From Gracilaria domingensis (Eukaryota; Rhodophyta; Florideophyceae; Gracilariales; Gracilariaceae): a stretch of 64,000 nucleotides of DNA. Positions within the stretch are counted from its first letter, which is position 1. The number at the start of each line of letters is the position of its first letter. The stretch lies in NCBI GenBank assembly GCA_022539475.1, contig VCMS01000100.1, positions 313,195 to 377,194 of the forward strand, in the 5' to 3' direction. Under the pieces are notes generated by a model. That model did not search any database, was not told the origin of the DNA, and saw only the letters and a program-made list of their open reading frames with translations. The translations under genes and the position numbers were made by a program. This document shows positions 10,753 through 22,000 of the stretch, in pieces.

Positions 10753-13700
10753 TTGGGCAGCTTGTGCAACCACCCCGTCGAAGACGTCGATGCCCGGAAT
10801 CGTTCCTTCATGTCTATTCTCGCACTGACAGTAAGTTGCTGGTCGCGTATTCACCTGGTCTCCAATATTCGTCTTGGCTCACCTCGCGAATCTGTAATTT
10901 CCTGCATCTTCTCCAATGCTTTCACTTCCACCGTTTGCAGCGAGAGCTCAACGACCGCCACGCCAATGTTGACGACATTCTTCAGCAGCTCCAGGCGTTC
11001 AAAAAGGTAAGCTCAGATGCATTCGGCCAAGAGGATCACGCGATTCCACTTCACGTCGACGGCCCATCCTGACGAACACGAATGCGCTAACTTGACATCA
11101 ACTCGCAGCCAGACTTTGAGAATGAGTCGCAGCACTGTGATGCCATTATATCGCAATGCGTTCAGTTTTGTGATTACAGCATGCAGCACGGAAGACATGC
11201 TCATGTTGTCAAGCTCTTCAACTGCGTTCAGGTTGCGATTTCCGATGATGAATGGCTACCGACTGCGTTTAACGGACTTTTTCCGAAGTTGCCCAACTAT
11301 TACGACATGATTCTTGGCGGCATCGAGCAAAGTCAAACCACACAATCAACGAGTACAACTTCGAGTCTTTCCCGTTTACGGAAATATGACGTGAACTCTA
11401 TTCGCCTCGTGAGCGCCATATTCGAACTTTGTGTCGATTTCTGTGACTTGGAGCACTCTGGAGACAAGCTTGTGTCCGCTTTCGTCGAGCCCCTCTACAC
11501 TTTGATGTGCATTCCAGATTTTCATCAAGTATCTGAGGCTGTCAGTGAGCATGGGTATGCGCTTATTGAACTCCTCAGATCGGCTTCCTTTGCGATCTCA
11601 AACTTTCACCTGACGTTCAACTCACTCGCTTCGAAGACAAAGAAAATAACAACACGACAAGTTGAATGTCTCTTCGAAACCCTTTCTTGCGCCCCGGAAC
11701 TCAGCATCCAAAGGAGCCTTACGTTGACACTTCGGTCGTTGTATGAGGATTCAGACCAAGAGTATACGGCGGAGAATGCGTCCACTTCAGCGCCGAACAA
11801 TGCAGCTGTGAAAGATATCATCGAAAGGAAGCTCTCGACGTCACAGTTTGGCTCCAGAAAAGCGCTATCCAGTTTTCGTGCTCTCAAACTCGATGATCCT
11901 GAGTTCTTGAAGAATTACGAAAGTGTCATAAAGCTTTTCTTCTTTCGCAAGAGAAAGGCTCTCAGGTGTTTCAGCACAGATTCTTGTCGTGTCCAAGTGC
12001 AAGAAACGTCGTCGAAACGGAAGAGTGTCATCGAGTCAGCTTATGTAGAATGGAACATGAACTCTCTATGTGTTCGAGATCGAATCGGAAACCCAGTTCG
12101 CAACTGGCCGTTCTTCACCGTGAAGAGATTTGAATGGCTGGACGGTGGAAAGGAAATTACATTTACCTTCGACAAGTCTTGCCAGTTTCATGTGGCAAGA
12201 GCTGTCTTACACTTCGAACGAGCAATCAAGCGGAACGATAGGAAAATCATCGAGGAGAGGATAGACAGCATTCTATCAATGGTTCAGAAAAAGCCATCCC
12301 CGAGGGTCCCTCTCGGAAAGGACCGCATGGACTTAACGGGACACACGCCGCCAGTAGCTGTCCCAATCGCTCTGGAAGATAGCGGAGAATCCTTGGATTT
12401 TGAACGACTTTCGGAGGGGCCTGATGCACCCGTAGAGTCCGAAGAATCGTCTGAAGGAAATCAGGTAGAAACTATCCTATCTGGAGTTCAGGACGATGGG
12501 GTATTCATAAGGAAGAAGACTGGTTCGAGGGCGAGCTCAATCGAGGAATCCCGCGAAAACTCTTCTGAATCTGACGGAGGTCAGTCAGGGGATGAGCATC
12601 AAGAGGTTAGCGAATCCTCCGCAGAATCCACAGGTGTGCACGATCTGTTCAGAGACGCTGATCAACGTGAAATCAACGAAGGCCACGAGAAGGGGTCCTC
12701 TCCCGAGTTATCAGAAGACGTCCAATTAGTAGATAACAACCATGCATCCGAAGCACTGGCCGGGTGCACGGCTCCGTCACGACTCCGCTCTTTACCCTCC
12801 GGTCCCCGGATTCTAAAACGTGAGCTTCCCCGTTTGGAAAAAGGTAGAGTAGGCCATGTTGGTCGACGCCGAGAAGAAAGCCTTAAATCATTGTGCACGG
12901 ACGACGCGCACTCGTGTTCTGAAGTTATCAACAGAGTTGATACTTCTTGTTCTGAGCTTTCTAGTCATGAGGTCACTGGAAAACAGATGAAGAAAGTCGG
13001 CGAAGCAACCATAGTTTCGCCTGGTGGCAATGAGAAGGGAACAATGCCTGTCGAAGACGAGAGAAAAAGATATATTGAGCCAAAACGATTGAGACCAACT
13101 AAGCGCGTTAAGACTCAAGTTACTGCGGACTCAAGAGATGTTGTAGATGCGACGTCTAGTGAGAGACAGGATTCAAGTTCAAAGGAAGCAAGTGATTCAG
13201 GAGTCATATCGAACGACTCCATGGAGATCCCGAAGGAAGAAAATTCTGACTTGGTGCAAAACGGAAGAGATGGAGTTGACCCACCGCTGATAGATGAAGA
13301 CTCAGTCGGAGTTGATGAAGTCGTTGAACGGTCTGGCGAGCAACATCAAAGCCCTGCTCCGAAGGATTTGATGTTTGAGCAACCCCCAAAGGTCGTACCA
13401 AGTCTGAGTGACGAAGGAGCAGAACCTGTTCACATCGCAGCGGTGCAGAATGCATATGAGGATGTCAGCAAGGAAAATGAACGAATGAGACAGATGCTCG
13501 TAAGCGCTGTGAAGCGAATGCTGAAGGTAAGTTCAAGCGTCACCCTTTTGTATTGGTATTCATGGCTTAGAGATGTCTTTCGACCGCTCAGGATTCTGAC
13601 CACATTGTGTTATCGTCTGGCTCGTCGAACAGTGCCAAGTAGACAGCGCTCAAAGGATGCTGGTGGCCACTCAAGAAGAAGTGCAATTGCTTCAGAGGGA

Positions 13701-14070
13701 GAAGAGAGAGACTAACGAACAGCACATCAAAGCTTATGAAATGAAGGTTAGAAAGTTTGGCGAAAAGCAAAAGGAACTACTGCAGGAATACACAGAGCGG
13801 CACGGAGCTATGATTTCAAAAGCAATGAGTGTTGCTCGAGAGCTTAAGGTGAAGTTGGCCTACGGCCAGAAACAGCTTAGGATCAGGAAACAACGAGCAC
13901 AGCGCCTTGTGGAACGGGTCAGAAAGCAGTTGAAGACGGCACGTAAGAAAATGGATGATGAATTCGCAGTGCTCCTTGCCAGCAACAAGAAACGAGAGGA
14001 GCGACGCACGAAGAGTTCTTTGGTGCAGAATCTGATGAACATGCTGGGCAATAACGATGGATTGAGTTGA
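10753..14070 (+). CDS. Candidate meiotic chromosome-axis protein (SYCP2/Red1/ASY3-like), four exons
   Basis: Proposed exons: 10753-10830 (start at 10753 or 10810), 10941-11006, 11109-13526 and 13633-14070. The introns are 110, 102 and 106 bases, all GTAAG...AG and all phase 0; splicing joins otherwise separate frames into about 980-1000 residues. Order of parts: a helical N-terminal stretch (RELNDRHANVDDILQQLQAF) and an armadillo-like helical region to about residue 270; then a beta-rich segment (YVEWNMNSLCVRDRIG ... FFTVKRFEWLDGGKEITFTF) resembling the Spt16M-like domain that follows the ARM-like part of SYCP2; then about 430 acidic, disordered residues; then a C-terminal basic coiled coil encoded across the last intron. 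This order (ARM-like, Spt16M-like, disordered, coiled coil) is that of the axis core family. Sequence identity is weak, so function is inference; a different coiled-coil nuclear protein is possible. Confidence 0.55.
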
Positions 14071-14491
14071 TTGATGATATAAAGAGAGCTTTGAGCATCT
14101 GTCCTTGTCAGTGCGGCATAGAGCTCTGTACAAAGTTTCGCATTTGGTTCCCCGAAGAGCGAAGCACCACTAGTGCGTGTTCCCTTTTGTGTGCACCCGT
14201 GTCGCTGGCACACGGGAAAGAACATGTGATTCGCTTTCTGTGGGAGCAACTGCGACTGGGAAATGCGAAGAAACATTTTCTTGATTCTTGGTAGTCCTAT
14301 GATGGAGTATAAGACCCAACGCAGAGCACAGCCATCCCGGATAATGTGCCAGGGACGGAGTACACAGCGTAAGGCCAGTTATGGTCAATTCCGTTTAACT
14401 GTATAACCGTACAATACCAAGTCGCTTCTAAGACGCCGGATCACTTCGAGGAAGATATCGAAGATTCTCAAGTAGCCTTCTATCGGTGTAA

Positions 14492-17080
14492 CTACCTTTT
14501 CTTATTGGGTCCAGTTGCTATCCTTCTCCTAAACAATGTATGTTGCACCACCCGCCTACTCTTTGGTAGATTTGCCTGTGCACTATCCCTTCGTTTGTCG
14601 AATTCGTTGTAGCGCATACCCCGAGCGCCAGTAAGGGCTCCCATCGAATTTGGACGCCTGTGAACCATACTACCGTAGCCTCCATCAGGCCCATTTGCGG
14701 CTTGAGCCCTCATTTCTTCATCAACGTCAAGATGTTCACTGGCTTCTGTCTCATCAGCTGCGAGTACCTTCGCGAGCAGTGCTAGCTGCTCTTGCTTTGA
14801 TTCAAAATCTAACTTGGCTTTGTCCATACCTTCCAGATGAGTAATAACCTTAAACGCATAACCCTGATCAATGAGAAATTGCTGTCGCTTGGACGAGTAG
14901 AACATCTCCTGCGTATCAGTGGACACCAGAGAGTAGAAAAAGGCGTTAAAATTCTGTCCAGCTCTCGGTTTCGGACGCAAGATTCTTCCAAGTCGTTGAG
15001 CTTCTTGTCGCCGCGAACCGTAGTGGGAGCTAACCTGAATGAGAACATTCGCTTCTGGAATATCAATTGAAGTGTCACCAACCTTGGAGAGTAAGATAGT
15101 GTTCAAAGCCGGATTATGTTGGAAGTTTTGCAAAATCCGCAGTCTCTCGGTTTGGCTTGTAGGGCCAAAGATATACGGTCGTGCGAGCCTATTAGCATAC
15201 ATCTTCAGGGCGTACACATTGTCCGCAAAGATGATAATCTTATCACCTCGCTGTTCATGAAAGTTGACGAGATACTGACACATGCGGAACTTGTTCGGAT
15301 TCATGGCGTACAAAAGCTTGCGGCGAGCGGGAGGAGAAGAAAGGTACTCTCTGTAGAACTCCTTGGTCATCGGACACCATACTTCCGCACATTGAACCGT
15401 TGCTAAGTAGTTATCTCTTTGAAGATCAAGCCAGTTAGCTTCATAGAGTTTCGGACCGATGAGGAAATTGATGTCTCCAATCTTTTCATCCTCACGAAGC
15501 AGAGTCGCAGTAAGCCCTAGTTTGCAGTGGGCTTTTATCACTCCAATTACTTTACGGAAGACGTTGGCTGGAACGACGTGCACCTCATCCAGAAGCAATA
15601 ACCCCCACTCCTTCTTTTTCAGTTCATTCAGCATCCTCTCAGATTCTGCAGCCCGGCGCCCGCTATGAGAAATCATGGAATATGTTGTAACCGTGACCCC
15701 TCCGTAGAAGCTTTTCTCATGGCCTCCACTTGATGCCACAAAACGGCCAATTTGTTCTCTAGGCATGGTGCTCCAGGTTGCAAATTGATAACGCCATTGT
15801 TCAACAGAAACAGAGCTTGTGCAAAGACACAAAGTCGGTTTCTTTACTGTACATGCTGCAGTCACACCGACAAGACTCTTACCAGCACCACACGGAAGAA
15901 CGATTACTCCCGATCGCGCTCGTCCGTTTCCAAACATCTTTTCCAAACTCTTTTCCTGATATGGACGAATCTTAGCAATAGGTTTCAAATCTAGATCGAT
16001 GTTCGGATTCGCTGTGTCATTTCGGAAGTCATACTCTTCCATAAGGGGGTAGTCTAAAGTAATAGCTTGCCTCTTCACATGTTCGACTTCCTCACCGCGG
16101 ACTTCAAACTCAAAGGTTTGCTTCTTGTTTCCGTCGGCAAAAGCAACCTCTTCTTCCTCGTCTTCTTCGTCCAAGGCTTTCGCAAGTGCTTGAAGTGTTT
16201 TTGCGTCACTCACAGCTTCTTCTTGGCCCGCAATGACCAGGTCGTTTTGTTCCGTCTCTACTTCTTTGGCTTCGTTCGATTCGCTTTCGGGGACCCGGGC
16301 GGAAGCAATCTTACGGTCAGAAAGCAAGATACGCATTACGTTCTCTTCCAAAGTTTGTACAAAATACTTGCCTTTCTTCAGCACCAGTTTCGCCTTGCCG
16401 TAAGTTTTCGTACAATCTCGAATGAACTTTGGGATCTCTTTTGGCAGAGAAGTTTTGCAAAGCTTACGCAGAGCCCTGATAATGCTCTCGCTGTCCAGTC
16501 CCACGGAAACTGCGGCATACAGAGCGTACTCTGTCAGACGATACTCATGGAGCTGCTCTGGACGTGAGACTGGTTCTGCTATGGCCACCAAGAAGTCATA
16601 CGCCTGTTTGTAGATGGGGGAAAATGTTTCAAGGAAGATTCGCTTGTCGCCAGACACATACACGGGTCTAGAGGCATGGTCGGGGCGCAATTGCAAGTTA
16701 CTGAAGTCCTTGATCTGAGTATCATCATCCTCTTCTTCTTCTTCGATGATGAACGTTGCATTACAGGCAGCGCGTGGGAGCATTGGAAGCTCACGATCCT
16801 CTTCGCGGTCTTCTTCGTGACGCTGTTTTTCTTTGTTAGGGTTGTAGTTAGAGTCAGAATCGGAATGTTCATGATCCCTTTTACGCCTCTTCTTCTTTCG
16901 TTTTTTCTCCTTCTTACGCTCCTTGCGCTCTCGTTTCAGTCGACGTACTTCATCGCGACTGTGATTTGAATTCGAATGGTTTGGCGGGTTTTCAACTTCT
17001 ATGACATCAGGGCTGTCTACATCTATAACTGAGTCTTGGCGTGGTCTCTTCCGAGTGTCCATAGAAGAAACTCGAGGCAA
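14492..17080 (-). CDS. XPB: TFIIH helicase subunit XPB/Ssl2
   Basis: XPB is the 3'-5' DNA translocase of TFIIH, opening promoters for RNA polymerase II and acting in nucleotide excision repair. The 862-residue protein has a basic, lysine-rich nuclear N-terminus (residues 10-70), the XPB N-terminal domain (about 135-255), and two helicase lobes. Visible motifs are Walker A PCGAGKS (396-402), the DEVH box (498-501), the XPB-specific RED motif within TLLREDEKI (529-531) and motif VI QRLGRILRPK (near 696-704). The C-terminal region shows the usual QGYAFKVIT segment. The length is typical of eukaryotic XPB. It is single-exon and convergent with the upstream plus-strand gene, 421 bases from its stop. 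The call is secure. Confidence 0.97.
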   Translation of the reverse strand: MPRVSSMDTRKRPRQDSVIDVDSPDVIEVENPPNHSNSNHSRDEVRRLKRERKERKKEKKRKKKRRKRDHEHSDSDSNYNPNKEKQRHEEDREEDRELPMLPRAACNATFIIEEEEEDDDTQIKDFSNLQLRPDHASRPVYVSGDKRIFLETFSPIYKQAYDFLVAIAEPVSRPEQLHEYRLTEYALYAAVSVGLDSESIIRALRKLCKTSLPKEIPKFIRDCTKTYGKAKLVLKKGKYFVQTLEENVMRILLSDRKIASARVPESESNEAKEVETEQNDLVIAGQEEAVSDAKTLQALAKALDEEDEEEEVAFADGNKKQTFEFEVRGEEVEHVKRQAITLDYPLMEEYDFRNDTANPNIDLDLKPIAKIRPYQEKSLEKMFGNGRARSGVIVLPCGAGKSLVGVTAACTVKKPTLCLCTSSVSVEQWRYQFATWSTMPREQIGRFVASSGGHEKSFYGGVTVTTYSMISHSGRRAAESERMLNELKKKEWGLLLLDEVHVVPANVFRKVIGVIKAHCKLGLTATLLREDEKIGDINFLIGPKLYEANWLDLQRDNYLATVQCAEVWCPMTKEFYREYLSSPPARRKLLYAMNPNKFRMCQYLVNFHEQRGDKIIIFADNVYALKMYANRLARPYIFGPTSQTERLRILQNFQHNPALNTILLSKVGDTSIDIPEANVLIQVSSHYGSRRQEAQRLGRILRPKPRAGQNFNAFFYSLVSTDTQEMFYSSKRQQFLIDQGYAFKVITHLEGMDKAKLDFESKQEQLALLAKVLAADETEASEHLDVDEEMRAQAANGPDGGYGSMVHRRPNSMGALTGARGMRYNEFDKRRDSAQANLPKSRRVVQHTLFRRRIATGPNKKR

Positions 17081-17600
17081 GAAGGGTTTTCAGAGATCAG
17101 AGATCCTGGAGTGGTACACAAGCGTATGCCTATCCAAGAGTTGAACAGTTAAGGAACAGATTGGGGTTTCGCGCTCAGAATATTTAAAACACGAACAAAA
17201 ACAGCATTCCCCGGCAAAGGCAGGACCTTGAGCTAGATAAGCGAAGCGCTGAAGGATTTATGAGTTTGGATGTTGAAGGGCGCTGGCCAACATCCCTGGC
17301 GCACGGCGAGACTGGAATTTGGACGATGGTTGGGCTCCGTAGCAAGTGAACGAGAGCAATTAAAGTAACGGAAGGGGCGCAGCGGATCAATGTACAGACG
17401 ACGGACGAGGAAGCTCAGAGCGAAGCTTGGGTTTCTTCTTAGACCTGTTCACTAGAAATGGAAGGGCAGGGGGGGGGGGGGGGGGGGGGGTGCTCTATGT
17501 GCAGTGACAGCCCAGCTGCACACAGCGATGCACTCGATGCAGCTGGAAAGGTCGACACTTTTCCAGAAGTTTTGGAAAACACAGCATTGGATCATCCAAT
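17081..17600. other. Divergent intergenic region with long poly-G tract
   Basis: About 520 bases between the XPB start and the next plus-strand frame. It contains a run of 22 G at 17469-17490, a candidate G-quadruplex and a likely assembly or sequencing weak spot. Both flanking genes read away from it, so it should hold their promoters. Confidence 0.6.
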
Positions 17601-18941
17601 TTGGAGGCCACCAATCTCCTCTCCCGTGCACCGCAAATGCGATGCGTTTGGCGCCAACTTCGAATCGAAACAACTGTGACGAAGCGAGGTGGGCGTGGCC
17701 AAAGTCAAGTATTGCCCCTCACACGGCCCTCACACTCATCGCCTTCCTCCAGGTTTGCTCATCCCACTAAGGAAAGATATGACACTGCGATGCATCACAC
17801 ATCCTACGAACTCACAGAGTCTGTAACACCCGTTCACAAATCCAGCGGCGCTCGCCAGTCTCAGAAACGCATTGCACCTCGCGTGAAGCTCCATCCCGTG
17901 AAGACCACGCCGTTGACTCGCTCCGTTCGAACCCAGCCTTTTCGCGTGCGAATTCAGCCACCATCGAAGCAAGATGAGTTCGTTCGGAGGAAGCTCTTCA
18001 CAGCAGTCACACCAAGAAAGAAAAGGCCTCATGAACCAGTCACTATTAAGGTCAACTGCGGACGGGAACGTACGCAACCATTAACTGTTGACGCCCGACG
18101 CGGTTCTGATGGTTCTCTCACTACGTTTCTACGCAACTGTATATCGCAAGCAGAACAAAGAATTCAAGCATTTCGGGCCGCCGTGCTAACCCAGCAATTC
18201 ACCAGCAGGCTCTTGGAGAACAACCTGATTTTTCGAATCCTCCAAAGAGAAGGGGACCTCTTTTTCGTCGAACATATTAACTCAAACATCAAGAATACCA
18301 CAAGTCTTGCCGTGCTCGTATCAGCAGGCGTACTACCCGTTGCAGAAAAGGAGTCCGAAATGAAAGAGAGGTGCATGTTCATACCACACCCATGGCGTGC
18401 TCATGAAATGAAAACGAGTGGCAGTACAATGACAGACGTTCTCATCGTACCGTACAGAATTAGTCTCACAACACCAAGTGAAGTTCTACCGGCACTTCAA
18501 TCACATTCCCTCTGTCAAGCATTCAATGAATCTCTGAGACGTATCGCATCAACATGTAACCAATTTCCTCATACAAATGCAGAAGAAGGAAACGACGGAA
18601 GGGAAGATCTCCATACATTGAACACGTTCTCGAACCTGTCACCCCATGTGGCAGTCGTAAACTTGTACGTATACGTTGACTTCTGCTTTAGCCAAAGAGA
18701 CTTTGCGGTCATTCGTGACAACGTTGGCGAGCTTGCCATCTTGAAAGCCCCGGATGCCGGCGACTTGGAACTCCAAAGCGGAGAGAGGCATCACTTCCCA
18801 AGTGTGCATGTACTCCCTCAGCGGGTTGCCTCGAAAGCAGTGCTGCAAATTGTAACTTTGGAGTCAAACGAATGTTACAATCAATTACTGCGATGCTCTC
18901 AGGAAACGCTCTTTGCTTTTTCTACACGAAAGCCACAATAG
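17601..18941 (+). CDS. Hypothetical protein with basic N-terminus
   Basis: The open frame gives 446 residues from 17601, or 383 from the ATG at 17790, which I prefer because the sequence before it is low-quality and next to a GC-rich promoter-like area. The N-terminal part (to about residue 160 of the long form) is basic and proline-rich (e.g. SQKRIAPRVKLHPVK, TPRKKRP), suggesting a nuclear protein. The rest looks folded, with alternating strands and helices: FTSRLLENNLIFRILQ, DLFFVEHINSN, CMFIPHPWRAHE, VAVVNLYVYVDFCF and VLQIVTLES. I do not recognise the family. The HPW-containing strand is reminiscent of some DNA-repair scaffold proteins, but this is not enough for a call. Confidence 0.55.
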   Translation: MEATNLLSRAPQMRCVWRQLRIETTVTKRGGRGQSQVLPLTRPSHSSPSSRFAHPTKERYDTAMHHTSYELTESVTPVHKSSGARQSQKRIAPRVKLHPVKTTPLTRSVRTQPFRVRIQPPSKQDEFVRRKLFTAVTPRKKRPHEPVTIKVNCGRERTQPLTVDARRGSDGSLTTFLRNCISQAEQRIQAFRAAVLTQQFTSRLLENNLIFRILQREGDLFFVEHINSNIKNTTSLAVLVSAGVLPVAEKESEMKERCMFIPHPWRAHEMKTSGSTMTDVLIVPYRISLTTPSEVLPALQSHSLCQAFNESLRRIASTCNQFPHTNAEEGNDGREDLHTLNTFSNLSPHVAVVNLYVYVDFCFSQRDFAVIRDNVGELAILKAPDAGDLELQSGERHHFPSVHVLPQRVASKAVLQIVTLESNECYNQLLRCSQETLFAFSTRKPQ

Positions 18942-19045
18942 ACTTTGACTAAGACATCTGATGTCGTGTGAGTTGTGAATCACATGTTCCCCACATGGTC
19001 TGCAATCTGTCAAAATTTTCGTCTTCTACGACGCTCAAACGGTAC

Positions 19046-21539
19046 CTACTTTCTTCCGGCCGCTTTCTTCTCTTTGTAGGCTGTGATGAGATCTTCAGCA
19101 TCAGGCAAAACCCTATGTTGCAGATATTCCATGGAATATTCACCCTTTCCTTGGGTCATGCTCCGGAGTTCAGTTGAATATCCAAACATTTGGCCCAGTG
19201 GTACTTCAGCAGCTATTGATCCGTAATCGGAATGAGCAGATGAATTCACAATGATTCCTCTCCTCTTTGACAAACCTCCCATTACAGTTCCTTGGAATTC
19301 AGTGGGAACCTCCACCTCAACCTTCATTATGGGCTCCAAGACGGATGCTCTTGCTTTCAAAAAGGCTTGTCTGAAACCCTGAATCGACGCCATTCTGAAA
19401 GACAACTCATTCGAGTCCACAGGGTGTGTTTTCCCGTCTAGGATGACCATTCTTACGCCCTGCACACGGTGACCCGTAAGAGAACCTTCGGCAAGAGCCT
19501 CTAGAAAACCTTTTTGTATAGCGGGAAGGAATCCTGGAGGAACATTGTTACCAATCAATCCGTTTTTGAACTCTACAGACACCCCATCTTCAGTAGGTTC
19601 AATGTAACCTTCAAGCGCGGCAAACTGACCTGCACCTCCTGACTGTTTTTTGTGCGTGTAGTTGAAGTTTGCCCGATTTTGGATAGTTTCCCGATAGTTC
19701 ACACGAGGGGCTCCTACTTCCAGGTCAACGTTATACTCCCGAAGCATTCGTTCGACGTAAATTTGTAGGTGCAGCTCCCCCATACCAGAAATGATGGTTT
19801 CCTTCGATTCAGGATCCATGTGTACGCGGAACGTCGGATCTTCCCGAGTGAACCTATTCAATGCTTTTGTGAAATTATTGGATCCACCATCCTTTTTCTT
19901 GGGGGTAACTGCAAGACTCATTACGGCATCAGGCACAAACAAGGACTCCATGCTCAGGGGTTTGGGTTCTGAAGCAGATACGAATGTATCACCTGAAGCA
20001 CACTCCATTCCAAACATGGCGCAAATATCCCCAGAGTACGCTTCTTGGATTTCTTCCATTTCGTTGGAATGCATGCGCACTAGTCGAGGTACTTTCACTT
20101 TCTTTTTTGTCCTGGTGTTGATAACGACTTCACCCTTTCGCAGAGTGCCTTGGTATACCCGGAGGTATGTGAGTTGGCCGAATCGACTCTCTTCCAGCTT
20201 AAAAGCGAGGGAAACTAGAGCTTCAGAAGAATCAGAGGCCAAGAGTACCTTTTCTTCTTCCACTTCGGAAGATCCTTCCTTCGTTACACTCTGGAGAGCA
20301 TAGTTTTCTCTTTCCGCTGGGTTTGGAAGATATCGAATCACCCCATCCAGTAATGTTTGCACACCAGTGTTCTTCAAAGCGCTCCCCATCATTACAGGAG
20401 AGAAGCTCTTCTGCAGAGTGGCTCGTCGAATTGCTTCGTGAATGTCATCTTCGGTGATTTCCTCTTCCATTAGGTACTTGTCCCCAAGGGTCTCGTCGAC
20501 GTCAGCCAAAGTCTCCACGAGAAACTTCCTCTTCTCTTCGACGACATCAACAAATTCAGGAGGAATGGCATCATGGCGTATGGATTCACCATTCGGACCA
20601 TCGAAGAAAATGGCCTTTCGACCAATGATGTCGATAATCCCGTTGAGATCTGACTCCAACCCAATTGGAACATGTATTGCAGCCGCACGCAGACCAAGCT
20701 TTTTCTCAACTTGAGCAATAATCCTCCATGGGTCCGAACCCGCTCGATCGAGTTTGTTGATGAATGTCACGCGAGGTACTCCATACCTTTTCATTTGGCG
20801 ATCAACCGTCAGACTTTGGCTCTGAACACCAGACACGCCGCACAAAACAAGGACAGCGCCATCTAATACACGAAGTGCTCTCTCGACTTCTATCGTAAAA
20901 TCCACGTGCCTGCAGCAAACCAAAAACAGATCCAACGCATATTGTCAAACACATCGTCATGTCAATGCTCCGCGAATGTGAAGATAAAAGCAATAGTTTG
21001 AACCATATAACTTATGTGACTTACCCTGGGGTGTCAATAATGTTTATAGTGTTTCCATCCCATGAGGCATGCGTCGCGGCTGAAGCGATTGTGATTCCTG
21101 AAAACAGTATAAAATTGGTACAGAAGGAGTCAGGATTATGCTTCGCGAACAGCAGGAAGGGCAAATCAATGATGGACCGTTCTACAACTTTACCTTTCTC
21201 TCTTTCCAAATCCATGCTGTCCATTTTTGCTCCGACCCCATCTTTACCTTTAACCTCGTGGATATGCCGTATTCTACCGGTATAAAACAGAATACGTTCC
21301 GTTAAAGTTGTCTTACCTGAATCAATATGAGCTGAGATTCCAATATTACGCTGCTTCTGGAGTCGATCAAGGTCAGCATCTGAGAGCTCCTGTAGGACAG
21401 CTCCAGCGCTCGTCGAAAACCTAGCGAATAATTTCCATGCTGCAGATACCCCGTTCGGACGACCAAATTGTGATTTTGCCAGAACGATACCCGAGGCGTT
21501 TGAAGTGGCCGCAAAAAGCTTGCGAGACTGCCGAATCAT
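19046..21539 (-). CDS. GFM1: Mitochondrial elongation factor G1, three exons
   Basis: EF-G1 is the GTPase that translocates tRNA and mRNA on mitochondrial ribosomes. Exons (minus strand): 21539-21194, 21097-21025, 20909-19046; introns of 96 and 115 bases. Unspliced, the first intron interrupts the switch I region between REKG and ITIASA, and the second falls inside DTPGH, so splicing exactly restores the canonical motifs. The product is 760 residues. An N-terminal Arg/Ser/Ala-rich presequence (about 45 residues) is followed by the P-loop [29 protein letters not shown], and [10 protein letters not shown] (the NKxD motif). Domains II-V follow, with the [13 protein letters not shown] region near the C-terminus. 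Length and motifs fit EF-G1 rather than the recycling factor EF-G2. Confidence 0.95.
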
Positions 21540-22000
21540 GGTCGAACTCAGAAAACTGAATTCAAATGTATCTTAAATCTCAGAGCGAGAGTAGTTGCTC
21601 GTTCCTTTGATAATCAGTAGCCTCTCAAGTGTTGGAGCATTGACGAAGACAGTCCTGAAGGCAGAGGTGTGGCTGTTGGATCGCGTAGTGAAGAAGATGT
21701 GAAGCGCATGGAAACCAATAGATGGTGATCCGTCGTTGTTGCTCATTGGTTGAGAACAAAAGGCTTGCCCAATCGGCTCCTTTCTGCATCGCCAAAAGTA
21801 GACTTGGCACTGGAAGATAGGCCACAAAATCTACAGTTTTTTATATATTAATATATACCTGTGAAAACGACGACGGCGAGCGCTATCGCCCTTGACAGAA
21901 TTGTGCCCCATCGATCTTCTGCTAGCGAGGCAGGAACTAGCAGTGGTTGAAAGCTTTAAACTCTTCTGGAACAGTTTCGTCGTAGTTAAGCCTATCTGAG
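21540..22000. other. Divergent promoter region EF-G1 / NOP53
   Basis: About 460 bases between two divergently transcribed genes for translation and ribosome assembly. An AT-only tract (ttttttatatattaatatata) lies at 21838-21858 and could serve as a TATA-like element. No gene is supported. Confidence 0.5.
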
